From positions 1,482,315 to 1,546,314 of the forward strand of contig CAJNDS010001446.1 in the NCBI GenBank assembly GCA_905221605.1: a stretch of 64,000 nt of DNA, written 5' to 3'. The notes under the pieces were generated by a model that was not told the origin of the DNA, did not search any database, and saw only the letters and a list, made by a program, of their open reading frames with translations. This stretch comes from Symbiodinium natans (Eukaryota; Sar; Dinophyceae; Suessiales; Symbiodiniaceae). Shown one piece after another: positions 38,301 to 48,760 of the stretch (positions are counted from its first letter, which is position 1; the number at the start of each line of letters is the position of its first letter). The translations under genes and the position numbers were made by a program.

Positions 38301-39965
38301 CATTGCTCCCACCTTCTCCTTCGTTTTGGTCAGTCTCCTCGCCAGAAATTTGCACTGCTCCTTCCAGCGCCGTCTCCTGTCCAGCCACTTCTTGCCCAGG
38401 AAGAACTTGAGCGCTTTCAGATACATTCACCTGTCCAGCAACACCTTGCCCAGGTAAAACCTCATCCGTGGAGCCCACCGCCAGCGAACCAACTATAACT
38501 GAGCCATCCCTTGCTCTTTTTTGAGACTGTTCAGTTCGACGAGAAGGTTGTGGTAGCGAAAAAACTTGAGAAGTCACTTCTTGGCGGGTCTCCCCCCGCG
38601 ACGCTTTGTCGCGCCCTTCGCCAAGGTGAACCGATTTTTTCTGCCCGTCATTGGGGCCTGAAGAACCACCCATCGGAACATTGCCACGAATCGCAGTTCT
38701 CTGTGAATCCCTTTCTTGCAAAAAGATTTCCCTCATGCGTTGCGCGGCATTGGTCTCTTCCTCGCTTGAATCGCTTGAGGAAGCGGCATAAGAGACCAAA
38801 GCCTCCGCCTGATCATCATCATCCACCACATCTGCCCACGCTCTGCTGAACCGATACGACAACCCACCACGAGGCTTCAGTTCCAGTGGTTTTGGCTTTT
38901 CCAACACTTCCGCCGGCTGCACTCGCCGTTGTGAGCGAGAGCGTGGCACCTGTCTCACCTGTTTTTTATCCAGCAAGGGCCTTCCCCTTTTTACAGGGTT
39001 TGATCTTGACCGATATTTTTTGGTTGGCGGGTTCACCGGCGGCATTCCAACTCCCACCAACTGCAGCTTCTGTACGCACAGCGGAGACCTCTGCGCAAGC
39101 GTCCAAGCGTCACGGTACCTGACCTTATCAAAAAGCTCCCGATAGGAGCCTCTCGGCATTGTTTTTGCACCGGAGCCTTCAGCTTCACGCACCTGAGTGA
39201 GGGTTCGCGCCGCCTCTCTTCCAGCTTCCTCGCTCCCAGAAGATTGTTGTACCCGTACAGATGCATCGGAAGGAACTGCTTTTTCCGGTCCCCCCGGACG
39301 ATATCGGACACCACCCACCAATTGCAGAATTTTGCATGCTGTCACTTTGTTGATCCCTTTATCAACCAAATCTTCCACAAAGATGAACTCTTGCAGGTCC
39401 GACACGTTGGTCACACCAAGTGTAATCATCACCCCACTTACATGAGGGGTATACACCCAAAGGTGTTCGTTGCGAGCCATCCAATTTTCAATTGGCTCCT
39501 CTGGATTTTGAAGCCGAGTACCAGTGGACTCAGCCACCGAATTCTTTTGTTCATCATCTTCTGCTTCATCCAGAATACCCTTTTCACCTTCTTTTTGTGA
39601 CACATTGGTCATTTGCAGCGCTTTTGGTGCTGAGGATGATGAAGATTCAGCTCCCCCACTCGCAGGTGGCTGAAAAGTGCTCCTGTCCGAAATCTCCCAT
39701 CCTCTCTCTTTTTCAAACCGGACTTGATTGGCCACATGTACCAAGTGTTTCAGGTGCGCCAACCGCTCATCTGACATCTCGTCGTGGGAGTACTTGCAGG
39801 AATTTAACCCCTTACGGCAACGTCCTCTGAGGTAGTAATCAAAACAGCAATGGTGGAACCCCGCGTCCCTTAGTGCCTTCCTGGAAGCATTGTCCCAAGA
39901 TTTGCCGGGCTCCCAAGTCCCTTCCAATGCTATGTCATCGTTGTGAAGATACCTTGCATGTAGTC
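35350..39965 (-). CDS. Gag-like protein, C-terminal part: four CCCH zinc fingers and basic tail
   Basis: A very long frame; an open stretch also exists upstream to 40245, but that part overlaps the previous gag frame and is probably not used. The first meaningful block is a CCCH finger (CCFDYYLRGRCRKGLNSC, then KYSH). A cluster of three more CCCH fingers follows near 36370-36600: CYWFSRGKDRCKFGEDC, CKYYVAGRPCFAGKEC and CIQFAQSGKCRYGDRC, each ending in His. Between them lie acidic and low-complexity stretches and a folded-looking segment around GALLFQRRDQGHYGDLHHSF. The end is lysine-rich (KKVKKKRKT and KTKKKEK), probably RNA or DNA binding. CCCH fingers normally bind single-stranded RNA, so packaging of element RNA is the likely role (inference). 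It joins the upstream frame by one base shift near 39960. Confidence 0.75.
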
Positions 39966-41490
39966 CCATATTTACAACCACCTTGATTGTAATACAGGCA
40001 CAGCCGACCTTTTGGCTCACCCGACGTAGGTTCACCCTTTGATCCCCCTTTACCAAAGTTGTACTTGGCCCGGAAGGCTGAATCCTCCCGCTCCTGCTGT
40101 GCCTCATCCACTGTGCCTTCCTCTGTGGGAGGGTCACCAATGTTCCCATCCTCATCTCCAGCTTCTTGGCTGTTCTTTGGCTCAGTTGATCCTCCTCCTG
40201 GCCAACCTTCACCATAACGACGATGCTCATAGGAACACCCATCACCGTTGCGACACCTTCCCCGATTGAAGAACTTGCACAGCTTGCTGTATCCAGGTGA
40301 CACCACAGTCTTTGGAGTCATGTAAGCCTTTTTGTACTGGTCAGGATCCATGTAGGCTTCCATTGGCTTGTTCTCCCTTTTACTCATGGATTCCACTGCA
40401 CCGTCAAGCTCCTGCAAAAATCGCTTGGTGTCCAGCCAAAGCGCGTTCCAAAGCTCATCTTCCCCTTTACTCAGCACCGTTGCCGCCGCTTCACCCACAA
40501 CTGGTCGAGTAAATCTCCTTTTTCTGCATGCCAGTTCGAAGAGCGCGTTGTGGTACTGTTTTCGGGGAAAAGTGGATGTCTTCCCCAAACCTGTGCTTCC
40601 TGCACCGTCGGGCTTCCAACCATCACTTTGCAAGATGCCATACGCGCGCCGAGCTTCCGCATTCAGGAATGCATGATCTGCAACACACTCCTGTAGCTCT
40701 TCCATTGGACGACCCAACAGCATCCCAGTGATTTTGCCCACATAGGCCTTATCAGCGTTTCCATCCTCAAGAAGAGTTTTATAGATCTTTTCTCCATAAA
40801 GTTGCCTTTCCTCTTGTTCTTCTGAGGATAGCTCCTGATCAGCAACCCTTCCATCGGATTGCTCTTCCTCCCGTTTCCAGTCCCATTGACTGTTGGAATC
40901 TTGGTACCATTGACCCTCATACCATGAATCTGTCCACCACGTACTCCAGCCGCTGGATTTCCATTTGCGCAGCGTCGATGAAGAGTCCTCCTCGTCCTCT
41001 TCCAAAACCAGAAAGGTGTCCAAGATTATGGTACCATCATCTTCCACTCGTTTCACTGTTCCATTGACAGTATCACCAAATTTGAACTGATGTGCGTTGT
41101 TCCCTTCTGCAGGAACCAATACATTCACATCACCATGGTCCAAAAAGGCTCCATACCCATTGATGCAGCGCACTAGACCACTGATCTCATCTCCCTCTTG
41201 ATAGCAATGTTCCCCAGGTGATTCCAAGGCTCCCGCTCGGGGCACTTTCTTTGCATGCTCTTCAGAAACCATCTCTGTATCATCGGCTCCTGGCACATCC
41301 TTTGTTTCCACCTTTGGGTCACACTGCTCGTCCTGCTCCTGCACGAGTCCCACAAGATCATCCATCTTGTGCTCCAGGGGCTCAGGACCTTCCTTTTTTC
41401 CAGCCAATGGCCTTGCCTCATCTGCTGCAGTTCGCCCGGTGTCGACTTCCGGCGAGCTTCCAGACGGCAATACTTCCCCCTCATGGGAGT
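39935..41490 (-). CDS. Gag-like protein, middle part: S1-like domain and two CCCH fingers
   Basis: A 511-residue frame beginning at about 41470-41490 with no convincing ATG, so it continues the preceding frame after a shift. Residues ~93-151 (GDEISGLVRCINGYGAFLDH ... FGDTVNGTVKRVEDDG) have the S1/OB-fold pattern of RNA-binding proteins. A CCCH finger, CKFFNRGRCRNGDGCSYEH, lies at about 395-415. The frame ends within a second finger (CLYYNQGGCKYGTTC) whose histidine (YLH) is found in the next frame, so a single-base insertion near 39960 interrupts a once-continuous protein. Confidence 0.75.
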
Positions 41491-42909
41491 GGACCCATCA
41501 TTGGAGTCTTTTGTCTCGCCTTCTGCAGCAGGCAAATTTTCTTCCACTGCAGGGCTATTGAATTGCTCATCCACGGCAGGTACATTTTCTTCCACCGCAG
41601 GCTCCTTTGGTTCCATGGTTTCCAAAGGAGAATTGCCACCATCATTGACCACAGCTGCCTCATCGGCTCCGGTGTAGCCCTTGCCATTTCGTTCCTCGCA
41701 GCTAACTTCAGGTTGCACCAGTGCGTCCACCTGTGAACCTCCGTCATCAGCTGCTGCGGAGACCTGCGCCCCATTGTTGCAGTCGCCCGTGGAACGTGAC
41801 ACCATATGCACCTCAACCCGTGCCTCTTTCGCACTCCAGGTACTATCTGGCGCATTGACCCGCGCATCATTGGCGCTCCAGGCCTCATCTTTCAGATCTT
41901 CCGTGTCTCCAGCTATTCCAGAAGCTTCTTTTTCCCCTTGAATGGCAAGACTCTTGGCACCAAACGAAGAGACCTCCTCAGTCGTAACACACAACTTTTT
42001 CCCTCCGTCTTCCGAATCTCCAGGACCACCTTCCTGAACGACAGGTACCGCATCCACCACTCGCTCTTCTGCAGCCGACACAGTTCCGATCTCCACATTG
42101 GGCATTTTTTCTTCTGGACCCACCGATTCCACCGCTGCCACACCCTCAGAAAGCGCCTCCATTTCTTCCCGATCCAGATGTTGAGCTTCAGCGATGTCTG
42201 CTCGGTTTCCAGAAATCCCCTCCTCATCAGGAGAACCCGAGGTCGGGGCGTCACCACCAGCCCTAGGACCGCTATCCCTGATAGTAGAGGAAAAATCTTT
42301 TTCACCTACACTATTTACACTACCCTGGAATGCCCTCGCAGACTCAGGCGTCGGGGTAGAGGATGAAGAACCCAGTGCAGCCTCCATTTCCAGCTCATTG
42401 CCCGAAGGAGACCCAACCACCTCGTCACTCTTCATCTTTTCACCTACAACCGGCAACGTCCACTTGCTTTCCTGCGTATCCAGGCAGTAGTAATATTGTC
42501 TCCCATCTTCGTGGAAGTGCCATTCCCACGTTGTCCCATCGCACGCTTTGATCAGATGCTCATCTTTCCGAAAACCATCCCTTTCAGAGACTTGACGCAT
42601 CTCATCCTCTTCTTCTGACAACTGGCGCAACCTTTCAGCCTCCATCTGTAAGATCTCCTCCTCCCCCGTGGCGTATTCAGCAGTTGGTGCAGCTTCAAAG
42701 CTGTCCGCACCCTTCTGTTCGTAACCGCTTCCACCACCCAGGGAACTCGCCGAGGGATCCCCTTTAATCTTGTTCAGAGGCCTCCTGGCAGCTTGCAGCA
42801 CCTCTCCAATCAGATTGGTCTGAGACCCTTGGTCTACCATTCGGCCCGAAGTCGAAGTCGACGGCTGATACCCATGTTTTTGCAACGCGCGTAAAGCAGT
42901 CACCTCCAT
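41485..42909 (-). CDS. Gag-like protein, N-terminal part with WW domain
   Basis: A 578-residue frame, of which the last ~100 residues (to 41173) are out-of-frame sequence. The biologically sensible protein leaves this frame near 41490. A WW domain is visible at about residues 123-153: TTWEWHFHEDGRQYYYC followed by DTQESKWTLP (two spaced Trp and the final Pro). WW domains bind proline-rich peptides, which is unusual for a retroelement gag. The rest is acidic and rich in Glu, Ala, Val and Asp with EENVPA repeats, suggesting disorder. Confidence 0.7.
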
Positions 42910-42917
42910 TTCACGAT

Positions 42918-43196
42918 CTATACCACCAGTCGGTCCCAGTTCCTTTTTTCACCAGGCTTTGGCGATACAGAAACAGCACGTCCTTCAGCTTCAGCATTGC
43001 TAACCATATCCACATTGGGATTCATACCCACATTGGGGTCTTCTGCAACCAAGGCTTCTTCCAGATGTTCTTCAGCGCCAGGCATCACCTCTTCCAGCGC
43101 CGCCCTTTCACCCAGGGACTCAGCTGCACCATTTCCAGCTCCACCATTCTGTTCACCATTCGAGGAAGGCTGGAGCCATCGCTTGGGAGAAGGCAT
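42918..43196 (-). CDS. Gag-like protein, start segment
   Basis: Begins with an ATG 68 bp after the 5-prime LTR, the expected position for a gag start, and encodes 92 residues (MPSPKRWLQPSSNGEQNGG ...) before a stop. The next frame starts nine bases on, and codon style and composition continue across the junction, so this is probably the true N-terminus separated by a frameshift. Confidence 0.65.
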   Translation of the reverse strand: MPSPKRWLQPSSNGEQNGGAGNGAAESLGERAALEEVMPGAEEHLEEALVAEDPNVGMNPNVDMVSNAEAEGRAVSVSPKPGEKRNWDRLVV

Positions 43197-43248
43197 TGCT
43201 TCTTGATCCCAAAAACCTTAAGAGAACACTCAACCGCAGGGAACCTAA

Positions 43249-43263
43249 TTTGGGCTCATAACC
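43249..43263 (-). promoter_or_regulatory. Primer binding site for initiator tRNA-Met anticodon arm
   Basis: The + strand here reads tgggctcataacc, which is the anticodon stem-loop of eukaryotic initiator tRNA-Met (CAT anticodon). The minus-strand RNA would therefore pair with the internal part of that tRNA, as in Drosophila copia, where a cleaved half-tRNA primes. It sits exactly at the inner LTR edge. Confidence 0.75.
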
Positions 43264-43550
43264 TACGGGGGCAACCGAAAGGGAACAGGGAAAGAAACCA
43301 ACCCTCAACAGTCGCCTATATAGATTTCCCAGATCGAACCAGAAACAAGAACACCCAACCCTAAGGGGACAGGATAAGGGAGAAGGGACGGGACTACTCC
43401 AACCCGTTAAACCCAACCCCAAGCGTACGTACTTTTTCAACAAAAGCTGACGGCTCTCGGCCATCTTGAGCCATACAAGATTTCCGGGTACATTGACCCT
43501 TCCAACTCCCAACACTAACTCCTTTCTACAATACCAGCTGCAGCTCCGCA
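43264..43550 (-). repeat. 5-prime LTR
   Basis: The upstream LTR in element orientation. It should contain the promoter. Outer flank CCCTA matches the flank of the other LTR. Confidence 0.92.
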
Positions 43551-43890
43551 CCCTAAACCCTACCCCCTAAACCCTACTGTAAACCCTAAACCTTAAACCC
43601 TAAACCCTAAACTCTAAAGCCTAAACCCTAAACCTAGGGTTTTGGGCTCAGGGTTTGGGTTCTTTCGGGCTCTTCGTATCAAACTCAGGGCGGGAGAGTG
43701 GGTTAGGGCAACCCTAAACCCTCAACCCAGCACCCCTTATACAGAAGGTAACCCTAAACCCTAAACCCTAAACCCTAAACCCGAAACCCGAAGCCCCTTT
43801 GTACATAAGGTTTAGTCCTACCACCTCAAAGTTCACTCGTTCCCAGCAGCAATGTGGCCTTCGGATACGCAGGCCTTCCTACACCCCATC
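43551..43890. other. Degenerate CCCTAAA repeats and spacer
   Basis: Right flank of the retrotransposon, with telomere-like units at 43551-43640 and 43755-43785. No gene. Confidence 0.6.
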
Positions 43891-43894
43891 CACC

Positions 43895-44060
43895 ACATAT
43901 ACATCGTCATACACCATATATACCCTATATACACACATATATATATATGCATACATATGTATGTATGTATATTACATTTATGCACACCATAAATGCCATA
44001 TGTATTATATGTATGCACTGTATATATTTTCTACCTACCGGTCAAAAAATAAGTATATCT
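43895..44060. repeat. TA/ATAC-rich microsatellite
   Basis: Alternating catatatac, (ta)n and (gtat)n words. Overlapping Tyr/Ile/His-rich frames are its translation. Confidence 0.85.
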
Positions 44061-44429
44061 ATGCCATATGTACCATACTCTTTAAAACCCCAGCAGCAGC
44101 GGAAATTGGCGAAGGTTTATCGCCTACATGGTGGCCACGCAAGCAGCGAAGGTGTGGCAAGGGGTCTGGGGTTTAGAGTTTAGGGTTGAGGGTTTAGGGT
44201 TTAGAGCGCCACCACCCCAAAGCACCTAAACCTCGGTCTCCCAAGCCGTAAAAAATCTAAACCCTAAACTTCCTGGTTCCTGGGCTTCCCTTCCTAACCC
44301 ACCACCCTGCAGGGTTTACAGTCCGGGGGGTCTCAGGGGTTTGATTGGCCCCTTCTCGTGGGTTGGACTCGTAATGAACAGACTAGGTTTAGGGTTTGGG
44401 GTTTACGGTTTAGGGTTTAGGGCTATCCC

Positions 44430-44800
44430 GTGCCCGTGCATGCCACCCCAAAAGAGAGAACTGACCATAAACATTGGAATGAGGCAATTATTGTCTTCAT
44501 TCAAAGAACCACTCTTTGTCCCTCCTTGATTTTGGTGGTGTGCGTTAAACGGAGAGCTCTGTCTGACTTCCAAGATCATGCCCCAGAAGATCTTGCTTGC
44601 GAGGTGGTTGTGCTGAAGTTCCGGCAGCTGTACGACAGGCATCTTTGGCGGCAGCATGGAGCACTGACTGCTGGTGTGGGTTCATGGGCACCTGAACCTG
44701 TCTCATCGCAGTTTCCTTCCCCAATGCTTCAGTGCGCAAGTGCAAGACGTCGACCTGAAAAAAGAGCTAGTGGAAGGACCACTGCTCATGACCTGACAAA
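44430..44800 (+). other. Open unique segment, possible gene fragment
   Basis: A + frame without repeats reads CVKRRALSDFQDHAPEDLAC and VVVLKFRQLYDRHLWRQHG, more protein-like than its surroundings. It then degrades into telomere-like repeat. I recognise no family. It could be a retroposed mRNA fragment. Confidence 0.25.
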
Positions 44801-45159
44801 AACGTTCCTATCTCACAATCCTAAACAAAAACTAATCACCCAAAACCCTATAAACCCTAATCCTAAGCCCCAAAAGCCCCAGGCCGGAAACCCTTGGCCT
44901 TGAATACCCTAAGCCTGAAACCCACGCCCAAAACCCTCGGGCGCCCGTAGGCCCTTTTTGCCATAAACCCGAAATCCCAAATCCTAGAAACTATAGCGCC
45001 TGTAAGCCAAAACCCTAAACCCCATAAGCCCCGTGAAACCATAAACCTCGTAAACCCCTAAAGCACTGCAAGCCCTATGACCCCACAAACCCTGAACCCT
45101 AAAGCCTAAACCCTAAACCCTAAACCCCCAAACCCAAAAACCCTCAACCGTCGGCCCAG
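44801..45159. other. Degenerate CCCTAAA repeats
   Basis: Mixed heptamer variants and short unique bits, no exon. Confidence 0.6.
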
Positions 45160-45245
45160 TTTCGAGCTTGCGGTGTACACTGACGTGACGCTCTCCGAGC
45201 ATGGCTTCAGCAGGCACATGGCCTCCCCGAAACCTCAGCCCAAAG
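45160..45245 (+). CDS. Candidate exon (FELAVYTDVTLSEHGFSRHM)
   Basis: Acceptor gcccag, donor GC (CAAAG|gcaagg). Protein-like and flanked on both sides by telomere-like repeats, just as LAP exons are. No family recognised. It joins in phase with the island at 45969. Confidence 0.4.
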
Positions 45246-45968
45246 GCAAGGATTTAGGGTTCAGGGTTCAGGGTTCTGGGTTTAGGGTTTAGGGTTTAGG
45301 GTTTGGGGTTTAGGGTTAGGGTTGAGGGTTTAGGGTTTAGGGCTCCCCTAAGCCTTCAACCTTAAGAGCCTAAAGCTCTAAAAACCATGCAGAGCCCGAG
45401 GCACCAAGAACACCCTAAAGCCCCTAGCTCCTAAATAACTCTAAGCTCTGAGAGGGTTGAGATTTAAGGGACCCTTAATTTGTATGGGATATATTAGGGG
45501 CACATAGGAGGTGCCCTCTCAACCCATGACCATGCAACTACCCTAAGATAAGCCCGGAAGCACCCTGGGGCCCCAGACCTTGACAACCCTAAACCCTCTA
45601 GCCATGGAGCCCCTAAACCCCAAACCCCTAAACCCCCAAACGTCTGAACCCCTAAACCCCGAAACCCCGAAACCCCTAAACCCCTAAACCTCCTAGACCC
45701 TACACCCCGAAACCCGAACCCCGAAATTTTCGGATTCCTAAAGCCCGGAGCCTGCCGTCTTTTCCCCAGAAGCTCTAGACCCCTCACAACAAGCCCTAAC
45801 ACCCTCGAACCCTGCAGTCGGGTTTAGGGTTTCGGGTTTAGGGTTGAGGGTTTCGGGTTCAGGGTAGCCCTAAACCCTAACCCTAAACCCAAAACCCTAA
45901 CATCTAAGCTCAAAACCCTAAACCCTAAGCCTAAAGCCCCAAGATTCCGAGCCCGTCGTCCAGTGCAG
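45246..45968. other. Repeat-rich spacer or intron
   Basis: TTTAGGG at 45250-45345, unique bits, CCCTAAA/CCCCGAA at 45585-45720 and more heptamers at 45820-45935. The minus frame at 45494-45802 is repeat-derived. Confidence 0.5.
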
Positions 45969-45997
45969 GGGTGTGCCTAGCGCTTTCCATCCCGAAG
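45969..45997 (+). CDS. Candidate exon (VCLALSIPK)
   Basis: Acceptor gtgcag|G, donor AAG|gtctgg. The first two bases complete the codon left by the exon ending at 45245. Short, so uncertain. Confidence 0.3.
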
Positions 45998-46018
45998 GTC
46001 TGGAAGCTCCGGTGTTTT

Positions 46019-46022
46019 TTTT

Positions 46023-46053
<31 letters not shown>

Positions 46054-46057
46054 GGGG
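46019..46057. repeat. Poly-T then poly-G run
   Basis: tttttttttgggaggg followed by over 20 G. Likely unstable and prone to sequencing error. Confidence 0.9.
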
Positions 46058-46135
46058 ATTTCAGGGGTTTGAGGGGTTAAGGGCTTAGGTTTTTGGACTT
46101 AGGGTTGAGGGTTTTGGGGCTTCAGGGACTTAAAA

Positions 46136-46235
46136 GTTGGAGTGTTCCCCTTGCACTAGCAGTCCTGAATGGGGATTATAATCGGTTGTACGATAATCCC
46201 AATTAAGGGCTGTTAGTAAAAGGGGAACATCCTAG
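46136..46235. mobile_element. MITE family A, copy 4
   Basis: gttggagtgttccccttgca at the left and gttagtaaaaggggaacatc at the right, with ataatc words inside. More diverged than copies 1 and 2 and 27 kb away. Confidence 0.7.
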
Positions 46236-47095
46236 GGTTTAGGGTTTTCGGGGCTTTGAGGCTCCAGCGGGATGAGCAGTCAGGGGTTTTCGGTTGCGGC
46301 AGTCAGGGGATTCAGGCTCGCACCCCAAAGGTTGCACCCCCTAAAGTTTCCCCTGATGTACTTAGTACTTCGAATATGGCCCTTATATTCCCTTGGGTAT
46401 CTTTGAAAGAGAACTCCTCAGGGTCCAAGGTACAACCCCTAGAGGGATCCTCAGCCCTGAGGATCTGGCTGTGCTACTCAGGGTACTTAAAAGCCCAGCT
46501 ATATGCCCTAAGCCCGAAACCCTAAAGTTTGCAGGGTTTAGGGTTTCGGGTTGGGGGTTTAGGGTTAAGGGGCCCTGCAGTCAAATCACGCTATTGTAGC
46601 TCTAGCTGACAGTAGAAGCCAAGAACCCAACAATCCTGAGCCTCACCTGCAAGTAGACGCCAGCTAAACTGCTTGACGGCCTCTTTCTTAAAGCTGCTGC
46701 GCCCCAGCTCCTCAACCCTAACCCTATCACAGGGAGCCTGAATACCTTCTGTTGTTATCTTCCTGTGTAGTTCTATAATCAATTCCCACAATAGCCGTTC
46801 TACTTAACCCCCCTCGCCAATCCTAAGCCCTAAACCCCAAACCCACTCCTTCAGGCTTTGCCGATTTGACCCCGCTGCAGATGCATCTTGCTCGCGCAAG
46901 TACTTATAAGCAGTAAGGTTTTCAGAGGGCAACCTGCACCATGGGTTTAGGGTTTTGGGTTTAGGGTTTAGAGAGCCTGTGAGCGGGGTTCGGGTGTCGG
47001 TGGCTCTAAACCCTGAACCCTAGGCCCCCTCATCCTGAACCCTAAACCCTAAACCCTAGACCCTAAACCCTAAACCCTAAGCGTGGGTGAGCGCA
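46236..47095. other. Unique sequence with scattered telomere-like repeats
   Basis: No supported gene. The minus frame at 46591-46791 lacks repeats but shows no motif. CCCTAAA units at 47035-47085. Confidence 0.35.
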
Positions 47096-48040
47096 AATGT
47101 CAGGCGAAGGCCAAAAGTGTTCCCTGCGTCAACGTCTGCGTCTTAGATATTTCATGGGCTCTGCGTTAGGAGCGGGAAGCATTGGGGTTGGAGAGCGGTG
47201 GATACTAAGCACGCCGTGTGCGGGAACTACAAGAATGCGGATTCCAAACACACAAGACTCTGCCGGAGTTGCGTCGTGGCCCTTGCGTTCTTGTTTTACT
47301 TTTATAGACGTCTTGTTTCGGTCAGGGCATCGCCTGCGCGAAGGCTGGCAGCGCCTGAGAAGGGGGGGAAGGGGGAAGTGGGGATGGGGGCGCAGCAGGT
47401 TCAAAAGCGGCACGCGCGGCAAGTGCAAGAGGAGGTCGAGCACTTGCCGACGGGAGAGGTGTCGATTGAGAGTGGGAGGGAGGAGCGGGAGGGTGGGAGC
47501 GGCGTAATCTCGTGACAGGCCCTCGGCCCGTCCTGATGGCCCCGTGACGATTTTTTTGTTATGTGTGCGTTGCTCGAAGACGGCGCCCCTTCCTCGTCGT
47601 TTTTGTGGACACGCGTCTTCGGCTTGGATGGGGGTGGGGAGCGCGAGTGCTGCGTGTTTTTTGTTCGTCAGGGAAGGGCCGCTCGGACCACGTGGTGGTC
47701 TCGAAGGAGCGTTTAAAAAGTCGGCTCCTCAGCGGTTCACGCGCCGCCATGGAGGTCTGCGTGGAGGAAGGGAGGCGGGGTTGGGGGTGGGGAAGGAGTC
47801 GAAGGAGAGGGAGGGAGGGAGTGTGGTAGAAAGTAACAAACACATACTGTGCAGGACCCTAGGACACTATTTTAATATGGGCCCTTAAAAGGGTACCCCT
47901 TATATACCACCTTCTATACCCTATACAAATCCAGGGCCCATACATCAGAACCCTTCTAAGGAGGTTAGGGGCCATGTTAAGGGCCCGTGCAACTACCCTT
48001 GAACAGTTGTTGGAGTAATTAGTAAGCCTAGTCAGGAACC
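47096..48040. other. Unassigned unique region with overlapping frames on both strands
   Basis: Frames of 80-136 codons overlap on both strands here and contradict each other. None shows a motif or convincing splice signals. Purine-rich words (ggagggaggag, ggaagggagg) explain several of them. No function is proposed. Confidence 0.35.
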
Positions 48041-48092
48041 CTGCTTGAGAACTACTTACTTTCAGCGAGTAGGGTTTAACACCCCTGAGGAC

Positions 48093-48265
48093 GAGCGAGA
48101 TCCCCCTCCACCCCCCCCACTACCACCCCCCTCACCCCCCACCACCCCCCCCCACCCCTCCGCCACCCCCCCAACCCCGGAACCCCCCCCCCCCACCACC
48201 CCCTCTCGCACCCCCCACCCCACCCCATCCCCCACCACACCCCCCGCCCCCTCCCCACCCTCGAA
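48093..48265. repeat. C-rich (CCCCCACC)n tract
   Basis: Runs of C with interspersed A and T, pyrimidine-rich on +. The Pro/Thr-rich frame at 48045-48311 is its translation. Confidence 0.9.
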
Positions 48266-48299
48266 ACCCGAAACCCTAAACCCTAACCCTAAACTAAAC

Positions 48300-48760
48300 C
48301 AGAAACCCTAAACCCTAAACCTTCAAACCCACCCTAAAGCCTAAACCCACAAACCTGAAAAGCCAAAACCTGTGCAGCTTCAACTAGCATGCTCTTGAAA
48401 CTCAAGCCACCTCTGCAGCCCTGGCGCCTCACTAAGCTATTCCGCCGGTTCTAGCCTTCCTCCCTGCACTGCTTCCTGGCCTCCATGCCGCGCCTCGTCT
48501 ACAGCCAGGCCTGCCAGACTACTAAAACTTCTAGTCCAACTTGTGTAAACCAACTTCAGCCTTGTTCTGTCACACTCAAGTTTGGGCCTCAAGAAACAAG
48601 CTCTTGAAAACTAGTAAACTTAGTTAGTCATTTGTCTGTTCCTGAGGACCGGAGAGGTGAAGTCCGTCGAGCTCCGTAAGGTTCGACACTTCATCCGGGC
48701 CAGGCTCTTACACACTGTAGGCACCCTAAGTCCTCAACCCTACTTTACACTTTCTTAGGA
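48300..48760. other. Unique sequence, nothing recognised
   Basis: About 350 bp of non-repetitive sequence at 48360-48720, without an open frame, tRNA or other RNA gene that I can identify. Confidence 0.4.

Larger units (their letters stand above)
34701..43550 (-). mobile_element. LTR retrotransposon (copia-like, apparently non-autonomous), complete
   Basis: The two direct repeats at 34701-34978 and 43264-43550 are LTRs of 278 and 287 bp, identical except for one base and a 9-bp indel, so the insertion is young. Both flanks show CCCTA (34696-34700 and 43551-43555), a 5-bp target duplication inside telomere-like repeat. On the minus strand the LTR begins TG and ends TA. The primer site follows the 5-prime LTR (43249-43263) and a purine tract precedes the 3-prime LTR. 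The internal 8.3 kb encodes gag-like, RNA-binding-domain-rich proteins in four frames. I found no protease, integrase, reverse transcriptase or RNase H motif, so movement would need enzymes from another element. Confidence 0.9.

Noticed and set aside
35550-43364. Plus-strand frames within the retrotransposon
   Set aside because: Shadows of the minus-strand gag frames, lacking domains and disagreeing with LTR orientation.
43450-43500. Spliced-leader relict inside the LTR (minus strand tggctcaag)
   Set aside because: Only nine bases match. The preceding bases differ, and the same word lies in both LTRs, so it belongs to the LTR itself.
47096-47888. Overlapping frames of 80-136 codons on both strands
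   Set aside because: No motif, mutual contradiction and purine-rich composition. Noted as unassigned sequence only.
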